A stretch of DNA of 7,005 nt from JAJKIP01 sp040509055. Its GTDB lineage: Bacteria > Bacteroidota > Bacteroidia > Chitinophagales > Chitinophagaceae. The notes beneath the pieces are model-generated. The model did not search any database and was not told the DNA's origin. It saw nothing but the letters and a program-made list of their open reading frames with translations. The position numbers and the translations under genes are program-made. The stretch covers positions 1-7,005 of the forward strand of contig JBEVLT010000070.1 of the NCBI GenBank assembly GCA_040509055.1. Reading direction: 5' to 3'. How positions within the stretch are numbered: position 1 is the stretch's first letter; each line of letters starts with the position of its first letter. Below are positions 3,972-7,005 of this stretch, one piece after another.

Positions 3972-6683
3972 ATGATACCTGTCAGATCCCGTATGTTGAT
4001 GATGGCCGCCGTCATGGCGGCTTTGTGTACCAGCCTGCTTGCTCCTGCCCAGCTACGCAGGGCCCGGATCAATTATCGTTATCCTTTCCAAAACCCATCG
4101 CTGCCGATGGATACCCGGGTAAACGACCTGGTGGGTAGGCTGACGCTGGAAGAAAAAGTGGCGCAGATGCTGAATGCGGCGCCGGCCATCGACAGGCTGG
4201 GCATACCGGCCTATGACTGGTGGAACGAAGTGCTGCATGGGGTGGCGCGAACGCCATACCGCGTTACCGTGTATCCGCAGGCCATTGGCATGGCCGCCAC
4301 TTTCGATACCAATTCGCTGGCGCGGATGGCGGACTATTCGGCCACCGAGGGGCGGGCCATTTATAACTATGCTACACAAAGCGGCCGTTCGGGCGCCCGC
4401 TATGTGGGGCTTACGTACTGGACGCCCAATATCAACATCTTTCGCGATCCGCGCTGGGGCAGGGGGCAGGAGACCTACGGCGAAGACCCGTTCCTGACGG
4501 CCATGCTCGGCCGCTCCTTTGTACGCGGGCTGCAGGGCAATGATCCGAAGTATTTGAAAGCGGCCGCCTGCGCCAAGCACTATGCGGTGCACAGCGGGCC
4601 TGAACCATTGCGCCATGTGTTTGACGTGACGGTGAGCCCGCATGATCTTTGGGATACCTATTTACCCGCTTTTGAAGAGCTGATCGTTCATGCAAACGTG
4701 GCAGGAGTGATGTGCGCTTACAATGCGTACAACAAGCAACCCTGCTGCGGCAGCGACCTGCTGATGAACGATATCCTGCGCAACCAGTGGAAGTTTACCG
4801 GTTACGTAACGTCCGACTGCTGGGCCATCGACGATTTTTTCAAGAACCATAAAACGCATCCTGATGCGGCCAGCGCCTCGGCCGACGCAGTACTGCATGG
4901 TACGGACCTTGACTGCGGCACGGCTGCCTACAAAGCGTTGGTGGATGCGGTGAAGCAGGGACAGATCACCGAGCAGCAGATCGATATATCGGTAAAACGA
5001 TTGTTCACCATCCGGTACCGGCTGGGCCTGTTCGACCCGGCTGCCATGGTGAAATATGCACAAACGCCGGCCAGCGTGCTCGAGAGCGCGCCTCACAAAG
5101 CGCATGCGCTGAAAATGGCGCGGCAATCCATCGTATTGCTGAAGAACGATACGATGGCCGGGCAGGCACACAGCGTGCTGCCGCTGGATAAGAAAAAGAT
5201 CAAGAAGATTGCCGTGCTGGGACCGAATGCAGACAATGCCGTGGCCGTGCTGGGCAATTACAACGGCATTCCTTCGCGGATCGTGACAGTGCTGCAGGGC
5301 ATCCGCGAAAAGCTGGGCCCCGGCGCCGTGGTGCAGTATGAAAAAGCCATCGGCTATACCAATGATACCGTGCTGCAATACGCGGATATCAGCCAGCAAG
5401 TATCATTCGAGGGCCGGTCCGGGTTCCGTACCGAATATTTTCACAACAAGAACCTGGAGGGCCAGCCGGCGCTGACACGCATGGAGCCGCAGATCGATCA
5501 CCACTGGCAGGAGGGAGAGATGGTGGCCGACCTGTTCAAAGCCTATGCCTTTTCCATCCGGTGGACGGCCGACTATACCGCCGATCGTGACGGGCAGCTG
5601 ACCTTCGAGCTGGAAGGCGATGACGGGTTTCGCTTTACCATCGATGGCAGGGAGGCTGCCAATGCCTGGACGCGCAACCGTGCCCCGCGGCTGTATACGT
5701 TTGCGATAGAAAAAGGCAGGACCTACCGGCTGGTATTGGAATACTTCCAGGATGAGGGCAAGGCCGATATGCGGCTGAAGACGGGCAGCTTTGTACGCTC
5801 TGATGTTGCGGCCGTGGCGGAGCGTGTCAAAGACGTCGATGTTATCGTTTTTGCGGGCGGCATTTCGCCGCAGCTGGAGGGGGAAGAGATGAAGGTGGAC
5901 CAGCCGGGGTTCAATGGCGGCGACCGGACATCCATCTTATTACCGGCCGTGCAAACACAATTGCTGCAGGCCCTGCAGGCTACCGGCAAACCGGTGGTGT
6001 TCGTGATGCTGACCGGCAGCGCTATCGCCATTCCCTGGGAGGCGGCGCATATCCCGGCCATCCTGAATGCCTGGTATGGCGGACAGGCGGCGGGTACGGC
6101 CGTGGCCGATGTATTGTTTGGCGATTACAATCCTGCCGGGCGGCTGCCGGTCACGTTTTATGCCGGCGATGAAGACCTGCCGGCCTTTGATAATTATTCC
6201 ATGGCCGGGCGTACGTACCGGTATTTTTCCGGCAAGCCGCTGTATGGGTTTGGCCACGGGCTGAGCTATACCCGCTTCCGGTACGACCAGCTGAAGCTGC
6301 CGGCGGGTATCGAACGCGGGAAAAATGTAACGGTCGCGGTACGGGTGACCAATACCGGCAGGCGTGACGGCGAGGAAGTGGTGCAGCTGTATGTATCGCA
6401 CAACGGACAGGCGCTGCAGGCGCCGGTGCGGGCGCTGAAGGGTTTTCAACGGATCGCTTTGAAGGCGGGTGAAAGCCGGGTGGTGAAATTTGTGCTGCGG
6501 CCGAAAGACCTGTCGCTGATCGATGATGAAGGAAAGCTGGTGCAGCCGGTGGGTGGCGTTTTCATCCATGTGGGCGGGCGGCAGCCGGATGCAGAAAGCG
6601 GGAAGCTGCAACAAACGGTGGAGGGGATGGTAAAGGTTTGGGGGAGAATGCAGACGGTGATGCTGGGGTTTGAGCCTGAATAA
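3972..6683 (+). CDS. Secreted GH3 beta-glucosidase/beta-xylosidase with inserted PA14 domain
   Basis: A 903-residue glycoside hydrolase of family 3. A signal peptide (basic VRSR, hydrophobic MLMMAAVMAALCTSLL, cleavage likely after APA at residue 26) sends it to the periplasm or outside. The N-terminal catalytic domain (about 45-355) has YDWWNEVLHG (81-90), the substrate-binding KH pair (Lys202-His203) and GYVTSDCW with the nucleophile Asp282. The C-terminal sandwich domain is split by a PA14 insert (about 483-607, including EGDDGFRFTIDG) and resumes at about 610; the general acid/base is probably Glu636 in SPQLEGEEM. A fibronectin III-like domain (about 785-855) ends the protein. The WWNEVLHG and LEGEEMKVD...GFNGGDR patterns match the plant-type xylosidase/glucosidase branch, which removes terminal beta-linked glucose, xylose or arabinose residues. 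The exact sugar specificity cannot be read from sequence; PA14 inserts in relatives shape the active-site pocket. All expected catalytic residues are present. The start at 3972 gives a normal signal peptide; Met8 is an alternative. No Shine-Dalgarno sequence is visible. Confidence 0.95.
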   Translation: MIPVRSRMLMMAAVMAALCTSLLAPAQLRRARINYRYPFQNPSLPMDTRVNDLVGRLTLEEKVAQMLNAAPAIDRLGIPAYDWWNEVLHGVARTPYRVTVYPQAIGMAATFDTNSLARMADYSATEGRAIYNYATQSGRSGARYVGLTYWTPNINIFRDPRWGRGQETYGEDPFLTAMLGRSFVRGLQGNDPKYLKAAACAKHYAVHSGPEPLRHVFDVTVSPHDLWDTYLPAFEELIVHANVAGVMCAYNAYNKQPCCGSDLLMNDILRNQWKFTGYVTSDCWAIDDFFKNHKTHPDAASASADAVLHGTDLDCGTAAYKALVDAVKQGQITEQQIDISVKRLFTIRYRLGLFDPAAMVKYAQTPASVLESAPHKAHALKMARQSIVLLKNDTMAGQAHSVLPLDKKKIKKIAVLGPNADNAVAVLGNYNGIPSRIVTVLQGIREKLGPGAVVQYEKAIGYTNDTVLQYADISQQVSFEGRSGFRTEYFHNKNLEGQPALTRMEPQIDHHWQEGEMVADLFKAYAFSIRWTADYTADRDGQLTFELEGDDGFRFTIDGREAANAWTRNRAPRLYTFAIEKGRTYRLVLEYFQDEGKADMRLKTGSFVRSDVAAVAERVKDVDVIVFAGGISPQLEGEEMKVDQPGFNGGDRTSILLPAVQTQLLQALQATGKPVVFVMLTGSAIAIPWEAAHIPAILNAWYGGQAAGTAVADVLFGDYNPAGRLPVTFYAGDEDLPAFDNYSMAGRTYRYFSGKPLYGFGHGLSYTRFRYDQLKLPAGIERGKNVTVAVRVTNTGRRDGEEVVQLYVSHNGQALQAPVRALKGFQRIALKAGESRVVKFVLRPKDLSLIDDEGKLVQPVGGVFIHVGGRQPDAESGKLQQTVEGMVKVWGRMQTVMLGFEPE

Positions 6684-6697
6684 ATTTCAGGTTTTTT
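6673..6697 (+). terminator. Intrinsic terminator overlapping the GH3 stop codon
   Basis: CCTGAA (6675-6680) pairs with TTCAGG (6686-6691) around a TAAAT loop that contains the TAA stop (6681-6683). A G-U and an A-U pair can extend the stem outward, and six T residues follow at 6692-6697. The stem is short and only moderately GC-rich, so efficiency may be modest. Confidence 0.6.
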
Positions 6698-6706
6698 AAT
6701 TATTTA

Positions 6707-6934
6707 ACATAATGTAAATTATAGGACAAAACGGTAAAAGATTCCGCACAAATGCCTGATAGCCTCCTATAATAATATTATGTCTGCGCTCCTGCGTCGC
6801 TTGCCCTTCGGGTAAATCGACAAGCTTGCGGCTTCGGCAAATGTCTGGCGGGAAATTTTTTTTGTCGGCCAGCCCTTGGTACAATTCGATTGGTTAACCG
6901 GCAATCCGTTTTGTCCTATAATTTGACATTATGT
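6707..6934. repeat. Inverted repeat pair, possible MITE-like or palindromic dispersed element
   Basis: The left arm (6707-6734) and right arm (6906-6934) are reverse complements over 28-29 bases with a single one-base gap: the right arm has an extra base between ACATTATGT and the rest. The arms enclose 171 bases. Each arm carries TCCTATAAT and an outer, nearly palindromic ACATTATGT. No target-site duplication is visible at the outer ends and there is no transposase, so a mobile origin is only a suggestion; a very long RNA stem is the alternative reading. Confidence 0.72.
6765..6790 (+). repeat. Internal third copy of the TCCTATAAT...ATTATGTCT repeat
   Basis: TCCTATAAT, a short spacer and ATTATGTCT, then GCGCTCC (6787 on), recur in the same orientation from 6914: TCCTATAAT, TTGAC-type spacer, ATTATGTCT, five extra bases, then GCGCTCC. 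The core also appears inverted at 6707-6726. Three copies within 230 bases show a repeated unit that extends past the right arm of the inverted repeat. Confidence 0.55.
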
Positions 6935-7005
6935 CTCCGCTGCGCTCCGGGCTAAAGCCTAAATAGCCGTTGGCATAGCTCCATCGGCTGGTAAAATTTC
7001 CTGCG

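Larger units (their letters stand above)
6684..7005. other. Gene-free repeat-bearing intergenic region (322 bases, runs off the window)
   Basis: No credible gene: the 62-codon minus-strand frame at 6696-6884 lies almost wholly within the repeat structure and has no family features. The region holds the GH3 terminator tail, a 28/29-base inverted repeat (6707-6734 with 6906-6934), a partial direct copy (6765-6790 with 6914-6941), small GC hairpins within 6797-6840 (for example TTGC...GCAA at 6826-6840), an eight-T run (6856-6863), and palindromes CAAGCTTG and GGTTAACC. Beyond 6935 a GC-rich segment with GGCTAAAGCC and AGCCG/CGGCT pairs continues to the window edge. Confidence 0.6.

Noticed and set aside
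4662..5399. 245-codon minus-strand open frame, with others at 4053-4643 and 5940-6614
   Set aside because: All are antisense shadows of the GH3 gene, whose motifs run uninterrupted across these regions.
6696..6884. 62-codon minus-strand frame after the GH3 gene
   Set aside because: It is built from the repeat element and its small hairpins, has no family features and no clear ribosome binding site; such frames often arise from dispersed repeats.
1..7005. CRISPR array, tRNA, rRNA, or insertion sequence with transposase
   Set aside because: No regular spaced repeats, cloverleaf or rRNA-like sequence, and no transposase-like protein in any frame.

Overview
The window looks like chromosomal DNA of a Bacteroidota bacterium, most likely a fairly GC-rich member of the Chitinophagaceae or a relative. 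This rests on four things: lipoprotein-rich gene content, a glycoside hydrolase of the GH3/PA14 type common in that phylum, a candidate promoter of the Bacteroidota form (-33 TTG, -7 TAnnTTTG), and starts with no clear Shine-Dalgarno sequence. The family-level placement is inference from protein style; there is no rRNA or other marker here.

Layout. Four genes read leftward on the minus strand. In transcription order they are a glycine-zipper lipoprotein (3206-3658) with its own terminator, a small unrecognised lipoprotein (2597-3070), a cytoplasmic-looking FAD-dependent GMC oxidoreductase (698-2440), and a Tat-signal 'gluconate 2-dehydrogenase subunit 3' family protein (30-695) that starts 2 bases after the oxidoreductase stop. 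A long intergenic inverted repeat (2520-2578) separates the small lipoprotein from the oxidoreductase. A 313-base divergent intergenic region (3659-3971) leads into the only rightward gene, a 903-residue secreted GH3 glycosidase with an inserted PA14 domain (3972-6683). It is closed by a terminator that overlaps its stop codon. The last 322 bases hold no gene. They contain a cluster of inverted and direct repeats around a TCCTATAAT...ATTATGT core, which looks like a dispersed intergenic element.

How the genes may work together. The oxidoreductase and its small partner form a two-subunit periplasmic sugar or glycoside dehydrogenase in which the Tat-signal subunit would carry the flavoprotein out by hitchhiking. 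The GH3 enzyme would release glucose or xylose units from plant-type oligosaccharides in the same compartment. Together they fit a carbohydrate-processing neighbourhood, possibly one that oxidises sugars or glycosides at C3. No regulator, transporter or SusC/D pair is visible in the window.

Most worth a second look: the C-x2-C-x2-C-x3-C cluster in the flavoprotein, the Tat-lipoprotein signal on its partner, the inverted repeat at 2520-2578, the repeat cluster at 6707-7005, and a sequence shared upstream of the small lipoprotein and the GH3 gene. I found no clear evidence of a wholly new system.
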